Assembly (NCBI RefSeq): GCF_000279145.1 | Contig: NC_018178.1 | Coordinates: forward strand, 806,001 to 870,000 | Direction: 5' to 3' | Length of the DNA stretch: 64,000 nt | From: Melioribacter roseus P3M-2 | Lineage (GTDB): Bacteria; Bacteroidota; Ignavibacteria; Ignavibacteriales; Melioribacteraceae | Part shown: positions 28,323-36,722 of the stretch, piece by piece | Numbering within the stretch: the first letter of the stretch is position 1 | Layout of the letters: each line of letters opens with the position of its first letter | Notes under the pieces: model-generated | What the model was told of the DNA's origin: nothing | The model's database searches: none | The model's input: only the letters and a program-made list of their open reading frames with translations | Program-made: the position numbers and the translations under genes

Positions 28323-29300
28323 CTATTCGGTTTTTCCTTCACTGTTTTTCTTTCTGCTTCCCGTGAGATTATGAAGAAGATTCTGAAAAAGTCCCGCTAA
28401 TTCCGAGCCCTGAGGCAAATCGGCGGACGACAAAGATACAACCGTACGCGCATTTTTAAGCGTTTGACTTGCTTCCGCAAGGCGAGCGGCTTGAGGAGTA
28501 AGGAGCAACAGTTCGGGATTATTTTTGAGCAATTCCAATTCTTTCGATTCGAATTCGAGCTGCATCTGTTTTCTTTTAAGTTCTTCTTTAACGCGTTTTT
28601 CGGCTATTTCGGCTTCTTTTTCGATTTCCTTGTTTTTCAGTTCGAATTTTTTCATTTCGAGCTGATTTTCCATCAAAGCAATCTCTTCTTCGGCTTTGAA
28701 TTTTGCTTTGGCCGCTGCAATGCGAGCTTTCTGATTAAGCTCTTCGGTTTGTTCCAGAATGCGGGCCGATTCCTGTTGTTTGATGGCGTCCGCGATTTTG
28801 GAATCGAGAATTTCAATCAACTGAATCGAAATCGAAACAATTTCCAACCCGAATTTATCTTTGCTTATGTCGGTCTTTTTATTCAGATATTCGTAAATTT
28901 TTTCGCCGCTCAATTCCTCGATTTCAAACTTTTCGGTGAATTCCCTCACCAAACTTTCAATCAGAATTTCGAGTTCTTTCGTGGCTTTTTCGACGGCTTT
29001 AGTGTTCCATCCTCCGGCTTTAATCAATTTATGAATATTGTCGAGAGAGAGCGCTACGCTCAGCGTCATTTTAATTTTTATATCGAGATTTCCTTTGGCA
29101 GTCGAATCGATATTTAATTGAACCGAATGGATCGTTCTGGGAAGCACCAGGCTCAAATGACGCGGATAGAACCTTCCCTTTCTGAGTATGATTTTTCCGT
29201 CCGACTCGTATAATACCAGCTGGTCGGGTTTCCGCAATCTGAATTCATAAAGCAGAAACAGGATTATCAATACGACTATTATAGCTATTGCTGACCACAT
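28323..29300 (-). CDS. SPFH/band-7 domain membrane protein
   Basis: 325 residues. An N-terminal transmembrane helix (residues 3-19, SAIAIIVVLIILFLLYE) is followed by an SPFH-like domain (about 25-170) with the characteristic NIDSTAKGNLDIKIKMTLSV and an amphipathic tail region EILDSKIADAIKQQESA. A long charged coiled coil runs from about 175 to 265, ending in a flexible C-terminus. SPFH proteins oligomerise into membrane rings or microdomain scaffolds. It is the first gene of the transcript that continues into the giant PLP/PEPC-like enzyme 8 bases later, which suggests the two products act together at the membrane. Confidence 0.75.
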   Translation of the reverse strand: MWSAIAIIVVLIILFLLYEFRLRKPDQLVLYESDGKIILRKGRFYPRHLSLVLPRTIHSVQLNIDSTAKGNLDIKIKMTLSVALSLDNIHKLIKAGGWNTKAVEKATKELEILIESLVREFTEKFEIEELSGEKIYEYLNKKTDISKDKFGLEIVSISIQLIEILDSKIADAIKQQESARILEQTEELNQKARIAAAKAKFKAEEEIALMENQLEMKKFELKNKEIEKEAEIAEKRVKEELKRKQMQLEFESKELELLKNNPELLLLTPQAARLAEASQTLKNARTVVSLSSADLPQGSELAGLFQNLLHNLTGSRKKNSEGKTE

Positions 29301-29606
29301 GTTTTTAACTCCCGATAATTCTGAAAAACTTAAGCTGTTTTTTATTTTGTTATTATCCTTATCCGATTTTTAACCGGCGTACACATAACTCAAATAATGG
29401 ATCCGCAAGAAGGTAAACAGACATAAAATCGCTGTTTAATGTAATATTTTTTTTGTAATTATGTAAGTTCCCGGACAAAAAAATTTTTTGCATTATTGGC
29501 TTTTAAACTCAAAAAGTAAGCTTAAACGCTTTTGTTGTAGTCTATTACGAAATATTTTTTACAATTGACAAAATAATTTATACTTTGCGACACAATAAAA
29601 AAACAG
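29301..29606. other. AT-rich divergent intergenic region
   Basis: 306 bases between the SPFH gene (-) and the twin-PspC gene (+). It must hold both promoters. TTGACA at 29565-29570 followed by TACTTTG at 29581-29587 is a possible plus-strand promoter, but the spacer is too short (10 bases) for a confident call. No open reading frame, hairpin terminator or repeat is evident. Confidence 0.4.
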
Positions 29607-30287
29607 ATGCAGAAAATGGAAGAACGCGATTTCCCGAATTTATTTGAAGACGATATATCGCCTGAGAGACCGACGCCGACTAAAAGATTAGAACGTTCGT
29701 CATCGGACTATTTGATTACCGGCTTGTGCGGCGGGCTGGGTAAGTATTTCAATATCGATCCGTCAAAAATTCGCATTGCTTTCATGTTCTCGGTTCTGCT
29801 GGGCGGATGGGTTATCCTTTTATATTTCATAGCGTCCGTTATGCTCCCTCTGGAAAGAAGAACCTCTTCAATCATATCAGGCAAAAAAAACAACCTGGTT
29901 TTTCTAAGCGGCATACTGATGACTTCCGGTCTATATCTGTTTTTAAGCGACTTTAATCTGACTCACAAAACTTATTTCCTGCTCGACAATCGCTCTACTT
30001 TAATGGGCGGGGTTTTGATGATTACCGGAATATATGTTGTCCTCAAAAACAGACGCATACAACCCGCCGTCGAAGATAATCCGGTAAAATTATACAGGTC
30101 GCAAAAGAACAAGATTATAACGGGATTATGCGGCGGTTTGTCAGAATACATTTCCTTGGAAGTCGCCGTTATAAGAACCGTCTTTTTAATCGGCGTTTTG
30201 TTGACAGCGGGTTTATCCCTGATCCTTTATCTGCTCCTGTCGTTCTTCGTCGAAAAAGAAAAGGAAGCAAACGATTATGAAAGTTAA
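29607..30287 (+). CDS. Membrane protein with two PspC domains
   Basis: 226 residues. PspC domain 1 is at about 27-80 (LITGLCGGLGKYFNIDPSKI plus a hydrophobic helix). Two more helices cover 92-130, and PspC domain 2 is at about 152-215 (KIITGLCGGLSEYISLEVAV). PspC proteins in other bacteria are inner-membrane sensors for envelope stress that work with PspA; no pspA is present here. The last codons overlap the next membrane protein gene by 11 bases, so the two are made together. Confidence 0.85.
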   Translation: MQKMEERDFPNLFEDDISPERPTPTKRLERSSSDYLITGLCGGLGKYFNIDPSKIRIAFMFSVLLGGWVILLYFIASVMLPLERRTSSIISGKKNNLVFLSGILMTSGLYLFLSDFNLTHKTYFLLDNRSTLMGGVLMITGIYVVLKNRRIQPAVEDNPVKLYRSQKNKIITGLCGGLSEYISLEVAVIRTVFLIGVLLTAGLSLILYLLLSFFVEKEKEANDYES

Positions 30288-30786
30288 TTTCAGAACATTG
30301 ACCGGAATGTTGTTATTTATTGCGGGATCCCTGCAGGTTGCCGACGTCTATACGAGTATTAATTTTTACGATTCGGCAATCACAATTGTTATTGCGTTAT
30401 ACGGAATCTCAGTTAACTATCTTTCACTCAAAACGAACAACCGCAGAACGATGCTTTTTGCCGTCTTCGTATTTCTTTTTTCAATTCTGACGTTTTCTTT
30501 GAAATATTACGGCATTCGTTTGAACGCGGAAGTAATAATTTTTTCGGGAATGTTTTCGATGTCATCGATTTTGTTGGTTCTCTATATCGACAATCCGAAA
30601 GAAAGAATATTCTTCTACGGATTTATAATCGGAGCCGTTACAACTGTCGGAGCTTATTTTCTTTTACAATTCGCATATGTAAATAACCTCGCTGTAAAAG
30701 GAGTCGGTTACGCAATAAAAATTTTGCCCGCCGTATTAATCGCAGGGGGCATAGGTTTGTTTTTAAAGAGGGAGCGTTTCGATTAG
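30277..30786 (+). CDS. Hypothetical multi-pass membrane protein
   Basis: 169 residues with five or six predicted transmembrane helices (for example LTGMLLFIAGSLQVADVY, MLFAVFVFLFSILTFSL, FFYGFIIGAVTTVGAYFLL, GYAIKILPAVLIAGGIGLFL). I do not recognise a family. Its start lies inside the twin-PspC gene and its stop overlaps the stop of the convergent anti-sigma gene by 4 bases. The likely role is a partner of the PspC protein in the inner membrane; this is inference from coupling only. Confidence 0.65.
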   Translation: MKVNFRTLTGMLLFIAGSLQVADVYTSINFYDSAITIVIALYGISVNYLSLKTNNRRTMLFAVFVFLFSILTFSLKYYGIRLNAEVIIFSGMFSMSSILLVLYIDNPKERIFFYGFIIGAVTTVGAYFLLQFAYVNNLAVKGVGYAIKILPAVLIAGGIGLFLKRERFD

Positions 30787-31832
30787 CGTCTGCGGTTTTC
30801 CTGCGGAAACAGCGCCGACATATATTCATTTACCGACGGCGTTGGCGACCCGGTATTCGATTCTATAGTAATTTTAAGCGACTCGATGTTTTCTTTTGGA
30901 ATAATCGGGAATGAAGTTATATGAATAAATTCGTTTCCCGAGGGTTGATATACGCCCATCGAATACGAAATTCCCCTGCTGACGAGCCACAATTGATACC
31001 CCTGGTTTGCAAGCAGAGGCTTCACGTTTCTGAATTGAATGAGTCCTTCTTTGGCGTCGAAAGACAGCAGCACTTTCGCCGATGCGTTTTCGCCCGGCAA
31101 ATTCGATTTTAAATTGACGATTGTTACGTCGCCGTAATTGAAAAATTCGATCAACGCTATATAATTATTCACGAAATTATTTGTGCGAGCCAATTCGCTC
31201 CTGTATACGTTTATATCCTGCTCTATATCCGAAATTTTCTGATTCAATTCTTCAATCGAAGTAAACGAATAATAGCCGACGAGGGAAAAGAGTACGAGAG
31301 ACAATACTATTGCAAACCATCCGACGACGCTGCCGGATTTACCGTAAGGGCGCGGAGAAGTTTTAACCTGCGTTTGTTGACTTGTAAAATATCTGTTCGG
31401 TTCTTCCGGTATAACCGAACGGTCGATTGTGCCGGCAGTTTTACCCGCTGGAGTTTTTGCTGGTTCTTTTGTCTTTTCTTTAGTCTGAGTCTTTTTAAGA
31501 TTGGTAAGCTGAAAACTTGCTTTTGTTCCCGCTTTGGTTGTGCGAATTGAAAAATTTTCGACAGTGGCTTTCTTTTCTTCCCTGATACGAGTTTTAATTT
31601 CGTCTTTCATACCGATAAGCCGCCGCGCCACTTCGTCTTTCAGCGACGGGTCCGGTTTTTCAATATCGAGTATAATGGGGATTAAAGAGACAATATTTTG
31701 CATTTCCTGCAGTTCGCCTTCGGGCAATTCGCCGCCTGCCTCGATATAATCCTTGAACTGGACAAAATTATCCCTGTCCATACAACCGACCGCAAAGGCG
31801 GCAATCATTTCGTGAACCGCATTCTTTGCCAT
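30783..31832 (-). CDS. Anti-sigma factor, RskA-like
   Basis: 349 residues. A cytoplasmic helical sigma-binding region covers about 1-85 (VHEMIAAFAVGCMDRDNFVQFKDYI), then a basic linker. One transmembrane helix lies at about 169-188 (VVGWFAIVLSLVLFSLVGYY), then a coiled coil, and an extracytoplasmic RskA domain at about 215-345 (GYQLWLVSRGISYSMGVYQP). It would hold the sigma factor encoded immediately upstream inactive until an envelope signal triggers release. AAGGAA precedes the ATG, and only one base separates it from the sigma gene stop. Confidence 0.88.
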   Translation of the reverse strand: MAKNAVHEMIAAFAVGCMDRDNFVQFKDYIEAGGELPEGELQEMQNIVSLIPIILDIEKPDPSLKDEVARRLIGMKDEIKTRIREEKKATVENFSIRTTKAGTKASFQLTNLKKTQTKEKTKEPAKTPAGKTAGTIDRSVIPEEPNRYFTSQQTQVKTSPRPYGKSGSVVGWFAIVLSLVLFSLVGYYSFTSIEELNQKISDIEQDINVYRSELARTNNFVNNYIALIEFFNYGDVTIVNLKSNLPGENASAKVLLSFDAKEGLIQFRNVKPLLANQGYQLWLVSRGISYSMGVYQPSGNEFIHITSFPIIPKENIESLKITIESNTGSPTPSVNEYMSALFPQENRRR

Positions 31833-31833
31833 T

Positions 31834-32439
31834 TTATTCCTTAGCCAGATTATCTCTGAAATTATGGAGAGACGTCATAACCTTATTCCGCACCGTCTCG
31901 ACTGGCACATTCAATTTATTTGCAATTTCGTCTATTGTATAACCTTCGTAATATGCGAGATGCAAAACGTATTTTTGAGTGTCTGTCAATTCCGACAGAG
32001 CTTCTTCAACTTTAGGTTTCAAACTTCGCGCGGTTTCCAGGTCCAGACTGTCCATTCCCGGCAGAAATGTGGGAAGTATGAAATAATCTTCGTATTCGTC
32101 GTCGTAAATTTGAGATATCGATTCGGATTTCCTGCTGCGCCGAAGGTAATCGACGGCTTTATTGCGGGTCAACGTTACAAGCCAGGCATAAACATTACCA
32201 TTGGTAAAATCGAACTTATTGCTCTTTTTCCATATAATCGAAAATACTTCAACAAGAAGTTCTTTGGCAGATTCTTCATCCGGCGCAATTTTCTTTACAA
32301 TAGTATATAACAGAGGGGAATACCTGTCGTACAACTCCTCCAGCGCGCGGGATTCGAATTTTGCAATCTCCCGCATTAATTCTATGTCGGTATGATTCTT
32401 GAATTTATTCAACTTAACCCGCTTTGATTGCCTCTTCAA
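31834..32439 (-). CDS. ECF-type RNA polymerase sigma factor
   Basis: 201 residues from TTG 32439; the next ATG (residue 22) would cut into region 2, so the TTG is preferred. Sigma-2 spans about 25-95 (ALEELYDRYSPLLYTIVKKI, VYAWLVTLTRNKAVDYLRR). Sigma-4 spans about 140-195 (LAYYEGYTIDEIANKLNVPVETVRNK). It is of the SigK/SigL kind that pairs with RskA anti-sigma factors, and that partner gene follows after 1 base. It probably controls an envelope-stress regulon and possibly its own operon. Confidence 0.9.
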   Translation of the reverse strand: MKRQSKRVKLNKFKNHTDIELMREIAKFESRALEELYDRYSPLLYTIVKKIAPDEESAKELLVEVFSIIWKKSNKFDFTNGNVYAWLVTLTRNKAVDYLRRSRKSESISQIYDDEYEDYFILPTFLPGMDSLDLETARSLKPKVEEALSELTDTQKYVLHLAYYEGYTIDEIANKLNVPVETVRNKVMTSLHNFRDNLAKE

Positions 32440-32583
32440 AACTATGATATGCGATTCAAATTTACAACTTATTTTATATAAATAAAATGAGAACTTTGAA
32501 GTTTATCGAGATATAACGTCTATCTATTTATAAGTACACACGCAATGTTTTTATTATATTTACACCTAAAAAAACGGAATATT

Positions 32584-35199
32584 ATGACATCGAATCAGAT
32601 AAGACAACAGTTTCTCGATTTCTTCGCCGAAAGAGGACATAAAATAGTGCCGAGCGCGCCTGTTATTCCGCACGGCGACCCGACGCTTCTTTTTACCAAT
32701 GCAGGAATGAATCAGTTTAAAGATGTTTTTCTCGGAACGGGAAGCAGAGAATACAAAAGAGCCGCCGACACTCAAAAGTGCATTCGCGTTTCGGGCAAAC
32801 ACAACGACCTCGAAGAAGTGGGACACGATACGTATCACCATACGTTTTTCGAAATGCTCGGCAACTGGTCTTTCGGCGACTATTATAAAAAGGAAGCGAT
32901 TGCCTGGGCGTGGGAATTATTAACGGAAGTCTGGAAACTCCCCAAAGAGCGATTGTGGGCCACAGTATACCGTACCGACGACGAAGCTTTTCAATACTGG
33001 AAATCCGAAACGGATATTAATCCCAACCACATCTTGAAATTCGACGAAAAAGATAATTTTTGGGAAATGGGAGAAACCGGTCCGTGCGGTCCGTGCTCGG
33101 AAATCCATATTAATTTAAGCGACGATTACGACAATCCAATGCTGGTTAACGCCGGAAGCCCGCTCTGCATCGAAATCTGGAATCTTGTTTTCATTCAGTA
33201 TCACAGGGACGAAACCGGAAAATTGAATGAATTGCCCGCAAGACACGTCGACACCGGAATGGGCTTCGAACGTATTACAGCGGTGCTACAGGGTAAAAAG
33301 TCGAACTACGATACGGATATTTTCACTCCTATCATTTCCGCAATTGAAAATTTAAGCGGATATAAATACGACTACGCATTGCCGGCTGAAGACAAATCCG
33401 AACAGGGAGTCGTCAACATAGCCATGCGCGTTATTGCCGACCACATTCGCACGCTTACTTTTGCGATTGCCGACGGAGCCATACCGGGCAACGACGGACG
33501 CGGTTACGTGTTGAGAAGAATTTTGAGAAGAGCCTCCAGATACGGCAGAAAACTTAACTTGAAAGAACCGTTTCTTTTCAAGATAGTCGATACTGTCGTT
33601 AAAAATTTTTCGCACGTTTTTCCCGAAATAAAAGAGAACCAAAACAATATCGAAAGAATAATTAATGCCGAAGAAGAAAGTTTCAATGTAACGCTCGACC
33701 GCGGACTCGAACTTTTCGATTCCCTTATCGAAAAGCTTCAAAGCGAAAAAAAGACCGTTATACCCGGCAGCGAAGTCTTTAAGCTATATGATACTTACGG
33801 ATTCCCGGTCGACCTGACAAACGTTATGGCGCGCGAACAAGGTTTTACAATCGACGAGGACGGATTCAATAAGCTTATGGCGGAACAAAAGGCGCGCGCC
33901 AGAAAATCCGCGCGAGATAAATCGACTGCGACAAGCCTTAAAAACGATTCGATCGAAGATTTTACGTTTGTCGAAAAAGCTCCTACTCAATTCACCGGAT
34001 ACGACGAGCTGAAGTCGGAGGCTAAGATTATCGGATTAAAAGAAGACGGCGACAATATTCTCCTCGTTCTCGACAATTCGCCCTTCTACGTTGAAGCCGG
34101 AGGACAGGTCAGCGATACTGGTTTTATCATTATCGACGGGATCAAATTACCTGTGGTTAATGTGGCTAAACTCGACAATATGATTGTACACGTTGTAAAT
34201 AAATCGGATGAATTCAAGTTAGAACCGGGAATGAATGTAACCGTTCAGGTAGACGAAAAACGAAGATGGGACATAATGCGCAATCATTCCGCCACTCATT
34301 TCCTGCACAAAGCTTTGCGCGAAATCCTCGGAACTCATGTTCAACAATCCGGCTCGTATGTCGGTCCCGACAGGCTCCGTTTCGATTTCAGTCATTTCGA
34401 AAAACCGAGCCGTCAACAACTCGAACAAATCGAATCGCTCATTAATGAAAAGCTGAGAGAAAACTTACCGCTGATTCACCACAGGGACATCCCGTTCGAA
34501 CAGGCTAAAGAGATGGGCGCTTTAATGTTTTTCGGCGACAAGTACGGAGAAAATGTCAACGTGGTTCAGTTCGGCGATTATACGATGGAATTCTGCGGCG
34601 GAACGCATGTAAAGAACAGTTCGCAAATCGGACTATTCAAAATTATCAGCGAATCGTCGATTGCCAGCGGAGTCAGAAGAATCGAAGCCGTAACGGGAGC
34701 CGGAGTCGAAAAATTCATAAAAGAACAAGAACTCAAAATAGCTCGTCAGGAAGAACTCTACAATAATCTTCTGGAAGAGAAAAAGAAACTCGAAAAAGAA
34801 TTATCCGATTTAAAGCTGAAAGAAAAACTTTCCGCTCTGGATAACATAATGGCTAATCCCGTGGAAATTAACGGCGTTAGGCTTTTCAAAGGCAGAGTAG
34901 CCGTTGACACTATGGACCACTTGAAATCGATGGGCGACGAACTCAGATTGAAAATAAAAAGCGGCGCGGGATTACTGATATCCGAAGTCGACGGCAAGGT
35001 TGGTATTGTATGCGTCGTATCCGACGATCTGATCAAAGAGAAAAAACTATCCGCAGGAAATTTGGTCGGGAAAGTTGCCAAAGTCGTAGGCGGCGGGGGC
35101 GGCGGAAGGCCTCATCTTGCAACGGCCGGCGGAAAGGACGTCGGTCGTATCGACGAGGCTTTAAGTGCAGTCGACAACATCTTAAAGGAAATGCTTTAA
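32584..35199 (+). CDS. alaS: Alanyl-tRNA synthetase
   Basis: 871 residues from ATG 32584 (MTSNQIRQQFLDFFAERGHK); an in-frame ATG at 32545 adds 13 residues not seen in the family. Class II core: HTFFEMLGNWSFGDYYK and the GRGYVLRRILRRA motif. The editing domain has HSATHFLHKALRE and CGGTH zinc-binding residues. The C-terminal C-Ala domain with coiled coil ends in a glycine-rich GGGGGGRPHLATAGG stretch. It charges tRNA-Ala and clears mischarged Ser/Gly. Single gene, divergent from the sigma factor, with a terminator just after it. Confidence 0.97.
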   Translation: MTSNQIRQQFLDFFAERGHKIVPSAPVIPHGDPTLLFTNAGMNQFKDVFLGTGSREYKRAADTQKCIRVSGKHNDLEEVGHDTYHHTFFEMLGNWSFGDYYKKEAIAWAWELLTEVWKLPKERLWATVYRTDDEAFQYWKSETDINPNHILKFDEKDNFWEMGETGPCGPCSEIHINLSDDYDNPMLVNAGSPLCIEIWNLVFIQYHRDETGKLNELPARHVDTGMGFERITAVLQGKKSNYDTDIFTPIISAIENLSGYKYDYALPAEDKSEQGVVNIAMRVIADHIRTLTFAIADGAIPGNDGRGYVLRRILRRASRYGRKLNLKEPFLFKIVDTVVKNFSHVFPEIKENQNNIERIINAEEESFNVTLDRGLELFDSLIEKLQSEKKTVIPGSEVFKLYDTYGFPVDLTNVMAREQGFTIDEDGFNKLMAEQKARARKSARDKSTATSLKNDSIEDFTFVEKAPTQFTGYDELKSEAKIIGLKEDGDNILLVLDNSPFYVEAGGQVSDTGFIIIDGIKLPVVNVAKLDNMIVHVVNKSDEFKLEPGMNVTVQVDEKRRWDIMRNHSATHFLHKALREILGTHVQQSGSYVGPDRLRFDFSHFEKPSRQQLEQIESLINEKLRENLPLIHHRDIPFEQAKEMGALMFFGDKYGENVNVVQFGDYTMEFCGGTHVKNSSQIGLFKIISESSIASGVRRIEAVTGAGVEKFIKEQELKIARQEELYNNLLEEKKKLEKELSDLKLKEKLSALDNIMANPVEINGVRLFKGRVAVDTMDHLKSMGDELRLKIKSGAGLLISEVDGKVGIVCVVSDDLIKEKKLSAGNLVGKVAKVVGGGGGGRPHLATAGGKDVGRIDEALSAVDNILKEML

Positions 35200-35223
35200 A
35201 CGCGCGCCAAACTTTTTAAAACG

Positions 35224-35251
35224 CCGGCGTTTTATCGATATAAAGCGCCGG
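35224..35251. terminator. Terminator between alaS and aldehyde dehydrogenase genes
   Basis: Long hairpin: CCGGCG (35224-35229) pairs with CGCCGG (35246-35251), and the inner TTTTAT and ATAAAG segments extend the stem to about 12 pairs including one G-T, with a CGAT loop. Lies between two convergent stop codons and is followed by TTTATTTTA, so it can serve alaS and, in reverse, the dehydrogenase gene. Confidence 0.75.
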
Positions 35252-35252
35252 T

Positions 35253-36617
35253 TTATTTTATCCAGACGGTTTTAATATTTACAAATTCCTTCATTCCGTA
35301 ATGCGACAGTTCCCTGCCGTAACCCGACTTTTTGATTCCTCCGAAAGGAAGTCGGGGATCGCTTTTGACCATCCCGTTTATAAAGACCGAGCCGGAATCG
35401 ATTTTACGAGCCAATAACTTTGCCTTTTCAATATCTTTTGTCCAAATTGAGGCGCCAAGCCCGAACGAAGTGTCGTTTGCAATTTTAATCGCTTCCTCTA
35501 CGTTTCTTATTTTTATGACCGAAGCTACAGGTCCGAAAATTTCTTCTTCGTAAGCGGGCATTCCCTTTTTTACTCCTTCAAGAATTGTCGGCTCCATAAA
35601 GAAACCTTCTCGGTTCAATCGCTTGCCGCCGGTTAAAATTGCCGCTCCCATCTCGGTCGATTTCTTAACTTGCATTTCAAGCTCCGCAAGCAAGTCTTCT
35701 CTCGCTATCGGACCCAAATCGCAATCCTTTTCCATCGGATTACCGACTTTTAAGCCCTTCATGTTCTTGATAAAGAGCTCCATAAATTCGTCGTAAATTT
35801 CTTCGGCGACAATAAATCTTTTTGCGGCGATGCAACTTTGACCGTTATTAATTATTCTGGCTTTTACTCCCACCGACGCGGCTTCGACTAATTCGGCGTC
35901 ATTTAATACGATGAACGGATCGCTGCCGCCGAGTTCAAGAACCGTTTTCTTTAATTTACCACCGCATTCCGAAGCCACCATACTGCCGGCGAATTCGCTT
36001 CCGGTTAAAGTTGCCGCTTTAATCAAATCGTTGTCGATTATATTCTTTACCGAAGAAGAAGCGACTAGCAAGGTTCGGAAAAGATTTTCGGGAAAGCCCG
36101 CTTTGGCGAAAACTTCTTCGATTGCCAAAGCGCACATCGACACATTCGAAGCGTGTTTTAAAACAGCGCCGTTGCCCGCCGTCAATGCGGGAGCTGCAAA
36201 CCGGAAAACCTGCCAGAACGGGAAATTCCACGGCATTACGGCAAGGATTACTCCGAGCGGTTCGAAAGACACATAGCTCTCGGTTGCATCCGTTTCGATT
36301 ATTTCGTCCGCCAGAAAATTTGCGGCGTTTTCCGCGTAGTAATCGCAGACCCACGCGCACTTCTCTACTTCGGCTACCGATTGAGCTATCGGCTTGCCCA
36401 TTTCATTTGTAATTGTCTCCGCGTACCTTTCTTTTTCTTTCAACAATTGGTTGCCGGCTTTTTTCATTAATTCACACCGATGTTCCGGATCGTATTCTTT
36501 CCATCGACGGAATGCCGCATCGGCGGAAGATATTATTTCTTCGACTTCATTCTTGCTCATTTCCGAAAATTCTTTAATTAATTTTCCCGTAGCGGGATTG
36601 ACCGATTTGAGCGGCAT
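35253..36617 (-). CDS. NAD(P)-dependent aldehyde dehydrogenase, succinate-semialdehyde type
   Basis: 454 residues, typical of the compact bacterial succinate-semialdehyde dehydrogenase group. Catalytic Cys262 is in NNGQSCIAAKRF, general base Glu228 in ELGGSDPF, Asn131 in PWNFPFWQ and Lys154 in the cofactor site. It would oxidise succinate semialdehyde (or another short aldehyde) to the acid. The neighbours do not indicate a GABA pathway. The start ATG 36617 has CCGGAGG upstream. Exact substrate is uncertain. Confidence 0.88.
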   Translation of the reverse strand: MPLKSVNPATGKLIKEFSEMSKNEVEEIISSADAAFRRWKEYDPEHRCELMKKAGNQLLKEKERYAETITNEMGKPIAQSVAEVEKCAWVCDYYAENAANFLADEIIETDATESYVSFEPLGVILAVMPWNFPFWQVFRFAAPALTAGNGAVLKHASNVSMCALAIEEVFAKAGFPENLFRTLLVASSSVKNIIDNDLIKAATLTGSEFAGSMVASECGGKLKKTVLELGGSDPFIVLNDAELVEAASVGVKARIINNGQSCIAAKRFIVAEEIYDEFMELFIKNMKGLKVGNPMEKDCDLGPIAREDLLAELEMQVKKSTEMGAAILTGGKRLNREGFFMEPTILEGVKKGMPAYEEEIFGPVASVIKIRNVEEAIKIANDTSFGLGASIWTKDIEKAKLLARKIDSGSVFINGMVKSDPRLPFGGIKKSGYGRELSHYGMKEFVNIKTVWIK

Positions 36618-36722
36618 GACTAACCTCCGGTAAAATATTTTTTCGTTTTTGCGTCAAAAATTTCGTATGTTCGAAAAGAAATTACATATAATATCGAAAA
36701 CAAAAAATAATTTTGTTCTTTT

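Noticed and set aside
28464-29117. 217-codon plus-strand Phe-rich open frame
   Set aside because: Antisense to the Glu/Lys-rich coiled coil of the SPFH protein, whose GAA/AAA codons become TTC/TTT on the other strand.
29565-29587. TTGACA ... TACTTTG as promoter of the twin-PspC gene
   Set aside because: The spacer is about 10 bases, too short for either the sigma-70 or the Bacteroidota pattern.
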